From CAZRZN01 sp964604565 (GTDB taxonomy: Bacteria > Pseudomonadota > Alphaproteobacteria > Rhodobacterales > Rhodobacteraceae): DNA of 6,664 nt. The stretch is taken from positions 1 through 6,664 of the forward strand of contig CAZRZN010000236.1 of assembly GCA_964604565.1 (NCBI GenBank), in the 5' to 3' direction. A program made the translations under genes and the position numbers. Shown here piece by piece: positions 1 through 5,975 of this stretch. How positions within the stretch are numbered: the first letter of the stretch is position 1; each line of letters begins with the position of its first letter. Below the pieces are notes generated by a model. That model was given only the letters and a program-made list of their open reading frames with translations, was not told where the DNA came from and did not search any database.

Positions 1-55
1 AGTTCGGGCGTGGCGCGTTTCGGCTCGGGTCGATATGGTAGCGGCGAGGCGTCAT
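1..55 (-). CDS. 5' end of an unidentified gene coupled to the DUF952 gene (partial)
   Basis: An ATG at 55-53 on the minus strand opens a frame that stays open to the window edge (18 codons, beginning MTPRRYHIDPSRN). Two things make it a believable gene start. The ATG overlaps the TGA stop of the upstream DUF952 gene in an ATGA arrangement, typical of translational coupling. An AAGGA ribosome binding site (62-66) sits 6 nt upstream of the ATG. Most of the visible codons end in G or C, as in the neighbouring genes. I do not recognise the N-terminus, which is basic and polar with no signal peptide or membrane segment in view, so no function is offered. It would be co-transcribed with the DUF952 gene. 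Confidence 0.5.
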   Translation of the reverse strand, partial: MTPRRYHIDPSRNAPRPN

Positions 56-390
56 TCTACTTCCTTGGGAAAGATATGCCCCTGCGGTCCCAGCGGTAGC
101 GGCTTGTGCCAGAGCACATCCTCCAGCCGCAGTGGACCGTAGAGGTGAGGAAACAGCGCCCCCCCGCGCGACGGTTCCCATTTCAGCGCGTCGCCGAGGT
201 TTTCGGCCTCCAGCGCCAAAAGCATCAGCCCTTCGGCCCCGGCGAAATGCTTTGCCGCCGTTTCCGTTGCCTGATCCGCAGTCGAGAAGTGCACGAAACC
301 ATCCGCAACATCGATCGGTGCACCGGCTGTTCGGCCTTCGGTTTTCAACGACGCCCATTCCTCGGCGCGAAGGATCTTGTAAATCAGCAT
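52..390 (-). CDS. DUF952 domain-containing protein
   Basis: This is a 112-residue protein made of a single DUF952 domain. The family motifs are visible: the N-terminal MLIYKIL, the DGFVHFST block (residues 30-37) and W71-E-P-S-R75 followed by LFPHLYG (79-85). Length is normal for the family. No signal peptide or membrane segment is present, so it should be cytoplasmic. The biochemical role of DUF952 is not established. From memory Pfam groups it with the ADP-ribosyltransferase-like folds, which I could not verify. I chose the ATG at 390 because family members begin at MLIYK. A longer frame from a TTG at 426 would add 12 residues that do not look like the family, and neither start has a strong Shine-Dalgarno sequence. 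The gene is divergent from the nucleotidase at 541 and overlaps the next minus-strand gene by 4 bp. Confidence 0.88.
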   Translation of the reverse strand: MLIYKILRAEEWASLKTEGRTAGAPIDVADGFVHFSTADQATETAAKHFAGAEGLMLLALEAENLGDALKWEPSRGGALFPHLYGPLRLEDVLWHKPLPLGPQGHIFPKEVE

Positions 391-423
391 GACAGCAGGT
401 CTGACGCGCCCGCCCGCGACGGT

Positions 424-440
424 CAAGCGTTCATCGCTTG
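424..440. repeat. Perfect 6-bp inverted repeat in the divergent intergenic region
   Basis: CAAGCG and CGCTTG are separated by five bases (TTCAT). The repeat lies about 34 bp upstream of the DUF952 start and 100 bp upstream of the nucleotidase start. It could be a small operator or a leader hairpin. No T-run follows on either strand, so it is not a terminator. A short palindrome like this may also be chance. Confidence 0.3.
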
Positions 441-468
441 CGGGGGGACAGGCTGCCTGCCCTCACGA

Positions 469-508
469 CAGGCTTTGACTTCATCCGCAGGGCGGGGCAG
501 GCTTTAAC
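469..508 (+). promoter_or_regulatory. Putative promoter/regulatory region of the nucleotidase gene, with a near-exact direct repeat
   Basis: CAGGCTTTGAC (469-479) and CAGGCTTTAAC (498-508) are direct repeats differing at one base, with starts 29 bp apart. The first contains TTGACT (475-480), a good match to a sigma-70 -35 element. A -10 element at the usual spacing is poor, with CAGGCT at 17 bp. The repeats end 32 bp before the ATG at 541, so they could be activator sites or a coincidence. I see no clear PhoB-box pattern. Confidence 0.3.
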
Positions 509-540
509 CATTCCGGACAACCCAAGCAATGAGGATTCCC

Positions 541-2103
541 ATGTCCCGCACCCTGATGACCAGCGCCGCCGCGCTTGCCCTTGTGGCCAGCAGCGCCGCT
601 GCCGATTATTCCCTGACCATCCTGCATACGAATGATTTCCACGCACGGTTTGAACCGATCAGCAAATATGATTCGGGCTGCTCTGCCGAAGACAACGACG
701 CGGGGGAATGTTTCGGCGGATCGGCCCGCCTGATCACCGCGATAAACGCTGCCAAGGCGCGGTCCAACAATTTCATCCTCGTGGATGGCGGGGATCAGTT
801 TCAAGGCACCCTGTTCTACACCTATTACAAGGGCAAGCTGGCGGCCGAGATGATGAACCTCATGGGTTACGACGCGATGACTGTCGGCAACCATGAGTTC
901 GACGACGGACCCGAGGTCCTGCGCGGCTTCATGGACGAGGTGGAATTTCCGGTCTTGATGTCCAACGCCGATGTCTCGGGCGAGGAACTTCTGGCAGACG
1001 TTCTGATGAAGTCCACGGTGATCGAGCGCGGTGGCGAGCGACTGGGCCTGATCGGTCTGACGCCGGAGGATACCGATGAACTCTCCTCTCCGGGGGACAA
1101 CATCACATTCACCGACCCATCCGAGGCGGTTCAGGGTGAGGTCGACAAGCTGACCGAAATGGGCGTGAACAAGATCATCGTGCTGTCGCACTCCGGCTAC
1201 GGTGTTGACCAGGCGGTGGCGGAGAACACGACCGGCGTCGACGTGATCGTCGGTGGCCATTCCAACACCTATCTGTCCAACACGTCCGAAAGCGCCGTCG
1301 GACCATACCCGACGGTGGTGAATGGCGTGCAGATCGTGCAGGCCTACGCATACGGCAAATTCCTTGGTGAGTTGAACGTCACTTTCGACGACGAGGGCAA
1401 CGTCCTTCTGGCCGAGGGTGAGCCGCTGCTGATCGATGCGGCCGTCACCGAGGATGCGGCGGTCAAGGCCCGGATCTCCGAGGCTGCCGCACCGCTGGAA
1501 GAGATCCGCAACATGGTCGTTGCCGAGACAACGGAGGCCATCGAGGGCAGCCGCGATGTCTGCCGTGCGATGGAATGCCCGATGGGCAATCTTGTCGCGG
1601 ACGCCATGCTGGAACGCGTCAAGGAGCAGGGTGTCGAAATCGCGATTACAAATGGCGGTGGCCTGCGCGCGTCGATCGACGTGGGCGAGGTGACAATGGG
1701 CGAAGTGCTAACCGTGCTGCCGTTCCAGAATACGCTGTCCACCTTTCAGGTGACCGGTGACACCATGATCGAAGCGTTGGAAAACGGCGTAAGCCAGATC
1801 GAGGATGGCGCTGGCCGCTTCCCGCAGGTTGCAGGCATCAGCTTTACCGTGGATCCGACGCAGGAGCCGGGCAGCCGGATTTCCGACGTGATGGTTGGCG
1901 GAGCACCGATCGAGATGGACAAGGTCTATGGCGTTGTTTCCAACAACTACGTGCGCAATGGCGGCGACGGCTACGCGATGTTCAAGACGGCCATGAACGC
2001 CTATGACTTCGGTCCGGATCTTGCCGATGTGACCGCCGAATATCTGGCGGAGGAAGGGCCTTACATGCCCTACACCGATGGCCGGATCACCATGAAAGAG
2101 TAA
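541..2103 (+). CDS. Secreted bifunctional metallophosphatase/5'-nucleotidase (UshA/CD73 family)
   Basis: This 520-residue exported enzyme is expected to hydrolyse nucleoside 5'-monophosphates, and perhaps nucleotide sugars, to nucleoside and phosphate in the periplasm. A signal peptide covers residues 1-21, with likely cleavage after SSAAA before DYSLT. The N-terminal calcineurin-like domain carries the two-metal site: TNDFH (D32, H34), GGDQ, GNHEFD (N117, H118, D121), HSGY (H217) and GGHSN (H240). The C-terminal 5'-nucleotidase domain has the substrate-binding elements NGGGLR (371-376), LPFQNTL (F395) and YVRNGGDGY (470-478). The Asn after GGHS, the KIIVLSHSG and VQAYAYGK blocks and the cysteine pairs C47/C57 and C341/C346 resemble animal CD73 more than E. 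coli UshA. No C-terminal anchor is seen, so it is probably soluble. The ATG at 541 is preferred because GAGG (531-534) lies 6 nt upstream. An in-frame ATG at 529 would use that site as coding sequence and has none of its own. The gene appears monocistronic, with a terminator just after it. Confidence 0.95.
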   Translation: MSRTLMTSAAALALVASSAAADYSLTILHTNDFHARFEPISKYDSGCSAEDNDAGECFGGSARLITAINAAKARSNNFILVDGGDQFQGTLFYTYYKGKLAAEMMNLMGYDAMTVGNHEFDDGPEVLRGFMDEVEFPVLMSNADVSGEELLADVLMKSTVIERGGERLGLIGLTPEDTDELSSPGDNITFTDPSEAVQGEVDKLTEMGVNKIIVLSHSGYGVDQAVAENTTGVDVIVGGHSNTYLSNTSESAVGPYPTVVNGVQIVQAYAYGKFLGELNVTFDDEGNVLLAEGEPLLIDAAVTEDAAVKARISEAAAPLEEIRNMVVAETTEAIEGSRDVCRAMECPMGNLVADAMLERVKEQGVEIAITNGGGLRASIDVGEVTMGEVLTVLPFQNTLSTFQVTGDTMIEALENGVSQIEDGAGRFPQVAGISFTVDPTQEPGSRISDVMVGGAPIEMDKVYGVVSNNYVRNGGDGYAMFKTAMNAYDFGPDLADVTAEYLAEEGPYMPYTDGRITMKE

Positions 2104-2126
2104 CGCTTTTCACAGGAGTGGAACAT

Positions 2127-2163
2127 AAGGCCCTCCCCCACGCTGGGGGGGCCTTAATTATTG
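2127..2163 (+). terminator. Rho-independent terminator of the nucleotidase gene
   Basis: An 11-bp stem begins AAGGCCC (2127-2133) and closes with GGGCCTT (2149-2155). It continues inward through one T-G wobble and three C-G pairs, with a 7-nt loop (2138-2144). An A/T-rich tail TTAATTATT follows from 2154. It starts 24 bases after the nucleotidase stop codon. The tail is T-rich only on the plus strand, so it serves the nucleotidase rather than the convergent ABC gene. Confidence 0.8.
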
Positions 2164-2321
2164 GAAAAGCAGGAAATCAGACTGCGCGCCAATAGGAACC
2201 CAAGCGTGTTGAGGCATGCGGCTGCATGGCGGTTGTGAAACTTGGAAGTCGGACCCGAAACCGCCAGACGTGACGTGCAGCCGCGATACCCGATTGCCCG
2301 CCTTGGAAGTCTCAGCCGGGA

Positions 2322-2336
2322 GAAAAGGCGCTTTTC
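2322..2336 (-). terminator. Weak hairpin downstream of the ABC transporter gene
   Basis: GAAAAG and CTTTTC flank a 3-nt loop 29 bases beyond the ABC transporter stop codon. Read on the minus strand the descending arm is CTTTTCTCCC. It could help end transcription, but the stem is A/T-rich and short and no real T-run follows. The rest of the 2164-2364 gap shows only a 10-bp repeat (CTTGGAAGTC at 2241 and 2302) and no gene. Confidence 0.2.
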
Positions 2337-2364
2337 AACTCGCCACGCGGGTCATCTGTTCCGG

Positions 2365-4164
2365 TTACTCTGCCGCGATGCCGTCCGTGAATTGCAGCCG
2401 GGCAAGGCGTGCGTAAAGCCCGTCCTCGGAAACCAGCGCATCATGCGATCCGGTCGCCACCACACGCCCCTGATCCATGACGACGATACGATCCGCCTTT
2501 TTCACCGTCGCCAGACGATGCGCCACGATGATCGTCGTGCGTCCCTTGGCCAGTTCATCCACGGCGCGCTGGACCGCGCGTTCGCTTTCCGCGTCGAGTG
2601 CCGAGGTCGCCTCGTCCAGAAGCAGCACCGGCGCATCGCGCAGGATGGCGCGGGCGATGGCCACACGCTGCTTCTGGCCGCCTGACAGCATCACGCCACG
2701 CTCGCCAAGGTAGCTGTCATACCCATCAGGCAGGGCAACAAGGAAATCATGGGCCGCAGCCGCGCGAGCGGCGGCTTCCACCTCGGCATCCGAGGCGTCG
2801 GGGCGTCCGAAACGGATATTTTCCCGTGCCGATGCCGCGAATATCACCGGGTCTTGTGGGACGAGGGCCATATGTCGCCGAAAATCGCTGCGCATCATGC
2901 TGTTCAGCGGCTTGCCGTCCAACAGGATGCGGCCCTCTGCCGGATCGTAAAAACGCTGGATCAGCTGGATGATTGTTGTCTTGCCCGCGCCCGAGGGACC
3001 GACCAACGCCACCGTTTCCCCGGGCGAAATGGTCAGGTCCACAGCATCCAGCGCGGCTATGCCGGGCCGTGACGGATAAGAAAAGCTGACGTTGTCGAAA
3101 CGGATTTCACCGCGCACATGATCGGGCGCCGGCACCGGTCGCATCGGGTCCTGCACCGTATCCTCGGCCTCGAGCAAATCGACCAGCCGTTCGGTCGCAC
3201 CCGCGGCACGCTGCAATTCGCCAAAGACCTCCGACAGGGCCGCTACGGCGCCCGCGACCATGACGGAATAGATCACGAACTGGATCAGCGTGCCCGCGGT
3301 CATGCCACCGGCTCGCACGTCCCATGCACCAATCCAAAGCACGCCGACAATTCCGGTGAAGACCAGAAAGATCACGATCGCCGTCATGATCGCGCGGGTC
3401 CAGATGCGCCGCCGCGCAGCGTCAAAACTCTTTTCCGTGACGACGGAAAAGGTCCCGCGCGATTGCGTCTCATGCGTGTAGGCCTGCACCGTCTGCACGC
3501 TGCTGAGCGCCTCAGAGGCATTGCCGGAAGATTCGGCGATCCAGTCCTGGTTCTCGCGCGAGAGTTTGCGCACCCGACGGCCAAGGATCAGGATCGGCAC
3601 CACCACGGCGGGCACGATCAGCAGGACGAGGCCGGTCAGCTTGGCCGAGGTGAAGAGCATCAGGATCAGCCCGCCGACGAACAGCAACGCATTGCGAAGG
3701 GCGATCGAGATGGAAGACCCGATGACCGACAGGATCAGTGTCGTGTCCGTCGTAATGCGGCTCAGGACCTCGCCCGTCATGATCTTTTCGTAAAAGCTGG
3801 GCGAGAGACCGATCACCCGGTCGAACACGGCCTTGCGGATGTCAGCCACCACGCGTTCGCCCAACCGTGTCACCAGTGCGTAGCGCAGGGCCGTTCCGAT
3901 GGCCAGTAGCGACGCAATGCCAAGGGCGGCCGCGAAATACAGATCCAGTGTCGTGCCGTCCTTGGTGTTGAAATTATCCACCACCCGCCGGACCGCCAGC
4001 GGCAACACCAGCGAGATTGCGGCAGTCGCCACCAGCGCGGTGAGCGCCGCTGCCATCCACAACCGGTAGGGGCGCATGAAGGGCCACAACGATCTGAGCG
4101 AGCCCAGCTTGCGCGACTTGGCGCGTTCCTGATCTGCGGTGCCGGGCGTCGTCTTGTCGGCCAT
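2365..4164 (-). CDS. ABC exporter half-transporter (fused permease and ATPase, MsbA/multidrug type)
   Basis: This 599-residue inner-membrane exporter would work as a homodimer or heterodimer and use ATP to move a hydrophobic substrate (lipid or drug) outward. A six-helix membrane domain spans about residues 36-312, with segments near 37-58, 73-98, 155-194 (two helices), 258-282 and 293-312. The nucleotide-binding domain starts near 352. It has A-loop Y363, Walker A GPSGAGKT (389-396), Q-loop Q437, signature LSGGQ (493-497), Walker B VLLLDE (513-518, catalytic E518), D-loop SALD and switch H549. All catalytic residues are intact, so it should be active. Length is typical for this family. The ATG at 4164 is chosen because AAGGA lies 6-7 nt upstream. 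A TTG at 4221 and an ATG at 4203 in frame lack such a site. No partner transporter or adaptor gene is adjacent, and the substrate cannot be read from sequence. The gene is convergent with the nucleotidase and has its own upstream region. Confidence 0.96.
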   Translation of the reverse strand: MADKTTPGTADQERAKSRKLGSLRSLWPFMRPYRLWMAAALTALVATAAISLVLPLAVRRVVDNFNTKDGTTLDLYFAAALGIASLLAIGTALRYALVTRLGERVVADIRKAVFDRVIGLSPSFYEKIMTGEVLSRITTDTTLILSVIGSSISIALRNALLFVGGLILMLFTSAKLTGLVLLIVPAVVVPILILGRRVRKLSRENQDWIAESSGNASEALSSVQTVQAYTHETQSRGTFSVVTEKSFDAARRRIWTRAIMTAIVIFLVFTGIVGVLWIGAWDVRAGGMTAGTLIQFVIYSVMVAGAVAALSEVFGELQRAAGATERLVDLLEAEDTVQDPMRPVPAPDHVRGEIRFDNVSFSYPSRPGIAALDAVDLTISPGETVALVGPSGAGKTTIIQLIQRFYDPAEGRILLDGKPLNSMMRSDFRRHMALVPQDPVIFAASARENIRFGRPDASDAEVEAAARAAAAHDFLVALPDGYDSYLGERGVMLSGGQKQRVAIARAILRDAPVLLLDEATSALDAESERAVQRAVDELAKGRTTIIVAHRLATVKKADRIVVMDQGRVVATGSHDALVSEDGLYARLARLQFTDGIAAE

Positions 4165-4252
4165 GGGGTTTCCTTCTTGCTGACGCAATAGGCGTTTTGC
4201 CATGCCGGGCGCGGGGGTCAAGCGTTGTGTTGACGCGGCGCGCGGCTAAACC

Positions 4253-4270
4253 GCAGGTGTGAGACACCGC
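4253..4270. repeat. Inverted repeat upstream of the ABC transporter gene
   Basis: GGTGT (4256-4260) and ACACC (4264-4268) flank GAG. The pairing extends by two more G/C pairs if A4255 is bulged. On the minus strand it falls immediately after TTGAAA (4276-4271), a fair -35 element, about 90 bp upstream of the ABC start. The -10 at the right spacing (GGTTTA) is poor. It is a possible operator for the exporter but cannot be distinguished from chance. The rest of 4165-4387 shows nothing else I can support. Confidence 0.3.
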
Positions 4271-4387
4271 TTTCAACTCAAGGGCGTTACGGTCCGCGTG
4301 CCGGGCACAACGCACGACGCATCATGACAACCGGAATACCAGTTGATCGCGGAAGCAAAATTTTCAGAAGCTCGTGCGCGGTCGTAA

Positions 4388-4461
4388 TGGAGCGGGCGAC
4401 GGGAATCGAACCCGTATCATCAGCTTGGAAGGCTGAGGTCTTACCATTACACAACGCCCGC
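4388..4461 (-). tRNA. tRNA-Gly(UCC)
   Basis: Read on the minus strand from 4461, the cloverleaf has acceptor GCGGGCG paired with CGCCCGC, discriminator T and an encoded CCA end (4390-4388). The D-loop is AATGGTA. The anticodon stem TCAGC/GCTGA encloses loop CTTCCAA, with anticodon TCC at 4429-4427, which reads GGA and GGG. The T-arm is ACGGG, TTCGATT, CCCGT. The U discriminator fits bacterial glycine tRNAs. In the D-stem the middle pair appears to be G-G (GTGT against AGAC), while the other stems are perfect. No clear terminator follows; only a self-complementary AAAATTTT lies downstream. The gene is divergent from the dehydrogenase that starts at 4534. Confidence 0.96.
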
Positions 4462-4473
4462 TCAGCATGTTAC

Positions 4474-4502
4474 GGCTTATTTCATGGCCGTTCCGAGGTC
4501 AA
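4474..4502 (-). promoter_or_regulatory. Possible promoter of tRNA-Gly
   Basis: On the minus strand TTGACC (4502-4497) is a good -35 element. At 17-bp spacing the -10 position holds TAAGCC (4479-4474), a poor match to TATAAT. Transcription would begin roughly 6 nt before the tRNA, a normal short leader. The placement supports the call more than the -10 sequence does. Confidence 0.35.
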
Positions 4503-4533
4503 GTATCTGCTGGGGCACCTGGAAGGAATTTCG

Positions 4534-5229
4534 ATGACCAAACCACAAGCCGTGATCATTGGGGTGGGCGATGGGCTGTCCGCTGCCCTGGCAAGAGAGC
4601 TGATGGCGGATTATTCCCTGACGCTCGCCGCGCGCAGTGCCGACAAGATGCAGGCGCTGGCCAAGGAAACTGGCGCGCGCACGGTTCTGTTGGATGCGAC
4701 GGATGAAGCTGCTGTTGCTGCCTTGTTTGACGATCTGCCCAAGGCTCCGCGGGTTGCCATCTACAATCCTTCTGCTCGCGTCCGCGGATCCATCACCGAT
4801 CTGTCCGCCGAAGATGTCCGCAAGGCTGTCGACGTCACGGCCATCGGTGCCTTTCTGACCGGCAAACACGCGGCGAAGCGGATGCTGACGGCAGAGCCCA
4901 TCGACGGGAAGAAAGGCACCATCCTGTTCACGGGCGCATCAGCAGGCGTCAAAGGATTTCCGCAATCGGCGCCCTTTGCCATGGGCAAGTTCGCGCAGCG
5001 CGGCCTTGCCGAAAGCATGGCGCGCGAGCTGCACCCGCAAGGCATCCACGTGGTCTGGATCAATATCGATGGCGGGATCCTGAACCCGGGTCGCAGCGAA
5101 CCTGATGACAAGCCCGGATCCATGCTCAGACCCGAGGCGATTGCACGCAGCTATCGTCACCTGATCAGACAGGATCGCAGCGCATGGACAAATGAAATGG
5201 CCTTGCGACCATGGGTCGAGCGGTTCTGA
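4534..5229 (+). CDS. Atypical short-chain dehydrogenase/reductase (SDR) with Phe in place of the catalytic Tyr
   Basis: This 231-residue single-domain Rossmann-fold protein belongs to the classical SDR group. The nucleotide-binding glycine motif is the variant GVGDG (10-14) rather than TGxxxGxG. The usual NNAG is YNPSA (77-81). The Ser region is TGASAG (133-138, S136). The YxxxK active site reads FAMGK (F148, K152), so the Tyr that normally acts as the acid/base is missing. This matches a known SDR subgroup (SDR_c10, CDD cd05373, from memory) described as having a partial glycine motif and Phe for Tyr. Oxidoreductase activity is therefore uncertain and the substrate unknown. The start at 4534 is chosen because AAGGA lies just upstream and the protein begins right before the first Rossmann strand. 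The frame is open back to 4324, but that stretch runs antisense through tRNA-Gly. It is probably co-transcribed with the UPF0149 gene 27 bp downstream. Confidence 0.93.
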   Translation: MTKPQAVIIGVGDGLSAALARELMADYSLTLAARSADKMQALAKETGARTVLLDATDEAAVAALFDDLPKAPRVAIYNPSARVRGSITDLSAEDVRKAVDVTAIGAFLTGKHAAKRMLTAEPIDGKKGTILFTGASAGVKGFPQSAPFAMGKFAQRGLAESMARELHPQGIHVVWINIDGGILNPGRSEPDDKPGSMLRPEAIARSYRHLIRQDRSAWTNEMALRPWVERF

Positions 5230-5256
5230 AGGAATTGCAGCTAAAGGAAACGGCGC

Positions 5257-5946
5257 GTGCTGAACGATGATGAACTGGACCAGTTGGATTCGCTCCTGCT
5301 GTCGCAAACCGATGATGACGGCATGCTTCTCAGCGAGTTCGACGGCTTTTGCGCAGGGCTTGTGGTGTGCCCGGAGATGATCCTGCCCGGGGAATGGTTG
5401 CCCTGCGTTTGGGGGACGAGCGCAGAATCGTTGGAAACCGTTGAAGATGTTCAGGCCGTTACCGACCTCGTCATGCGGCACTACAACGGCGTGGCGCGGG
5501 CTCTCACCCCGCCAGCGATGGACTACGGCCCGCTCTATGAGGAGGATTTGCGGACGGGTGAAATCCTCTGGGAGTCGTGGTGCTGTGGGTTCGAGCGCGC
5601 GATGCGACTGCGGCCGGATGTCTGGGAACGCATTGTCGAAAGCGGTGACGAGGAGGCGGCGGCTTCAATCAACATGATGCTCGCGCTTTACAACCTTGCC
5701 GAGGGTCAAAGCGATCTCTCGAAAGCGTCTGCCAAAGCCCTCGCCGAGGAAGCCCCGGACGTCATTCCCAACCTTGTCCTGACGCTCAACGAATGGACCA
5801 AGTCCAGAACAACATCTGGCCCGTTCCCGGCCCAAGCGGCCGCAAATCATGCCAAAGCACCGTTTCAACGAACCAAAGTCGGTCGTAACGCCCCATGCCC
5901 CTGCGGATCGGGCCGCAAGTTCAAGCAATGCTGCGGAGCCAATTGA
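5257..5946 (+). CDS. UPF0149 (YecA-like) family protein with C-terminal SEC-C zinc motif
   Basis: This 229-residue, probably cytoplasmic protein has two recognisable parts. Residues 5-180 form a helical UPF0149 domain, with the family's LSEFDGFCAGL block (25-35), followed by LPGEWLP (43-49). After a polar linker (about 181-206) comes a SEC-C motif, GRNAPCPCGSGRKFKQCC, with C214, C216, C225 and C226 as zinc ligands. SEC-C is the same metal-binding motif found at the C-terminus of SecA. E. coli YecA has this architecture at a similar length. Its function is not well defined, and a link to protein export or ribosomes is only suggested. The start is a GTG at 5257 with AAGGA (5244-5248) 8 nt upstream; the frame then opens LNDDELDQL, as expected for the family. 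It follows the SDR gene by 27 bp and is likely in the same transcript. Four further cysteines (32, 38, 50, 109-110 region) lie in the first domain. Confidence 0.93.
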   Translation: MLNDDELDQLDSLLLSQTDDDGMLLSEFDGFCAGLVVCPEMILPGEWLPCVWGTSAESLETVEDVQAVTDLVMRHYNGVARALTPPAMDYGPLYEEDLRTGEILWESWCCGFERAMRLRPDVWERIVESGDEEAAASINMMLALYNLAEGQSDLSKASAKALAEEAPDVIPNLVLTLNEWTKSRTTSGPFPAQAAANHAKAPFQRTKVGRNAPCPCGSGRKFKQCCGAN

Positions 5947-5949
5947 GCG

Positions 5950-5975
5950 CGCCTTGAGGTCTTGTCCTCAAGGCG
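5950..5975 (+). terminator. Perfect 10-bp hairpin after the UPF0149 gene
   Basis: CGCCTTGAGG and CCTCAAGGCG pair perfectly around the 6-nt loop TCTTGT, starting 4 bases after the stop codon. The position suits a terminator for the SDR-UPF0149 transcript. There is no T-run after it on the plus strand (GACCCGAGCG follows), so it may instead protect the 3' end of the mRNA or act with Rho. Confidence 0.5.

Noticed and set aside
481..1260. 259-codon minus-strand frame opposite the nucleotidase gene
   Set aside because: It is antisense to motif-rich, conserved coding sequence and shows no recognisable domain.
2241..2311. 10-base direct repeat CTTGGAAGTC at 2241-2250 and 2302-2311
   Set aside because: It is too short and has only two copies, with no further similarity. 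It is not a repeat array or attachment site I can support.
2242..2685. 147-codon plus-strand frame starting in the convergent gap
   Set aside because: Most of it lies opposite the end of the ABC ATPase domain. Its upstream part has no ribosome binding site or family resemblance.
3118..3909. 263-codon plus-strand frame opposite the ABC transporter gene
   Set aside because: It is the mirror of a strong conserved gene. The product is rich in His, Arg, Asp and Gln with no motif, typical of antisense frames in GC-rich DNA.
4324..4533. 70-residue N-terminal extension of the SDR reading frame
   Set aside because: It reads antisense through tRNA-Gly and yields the tell-tale ERATGIEPVSSAWKAEVLPL string, a common database artefact. 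The true start at 4534 has its own ribosome binding site.
604..4622. Identical 14-base string GATTATTCCCTGAC at 604-617 and 4609-4622
   Set aside because: Both copies encode DYSLT at the start of unrelated beta-strands, in unrelated proteins and with no flanking similarity. It is most likely coincidence.
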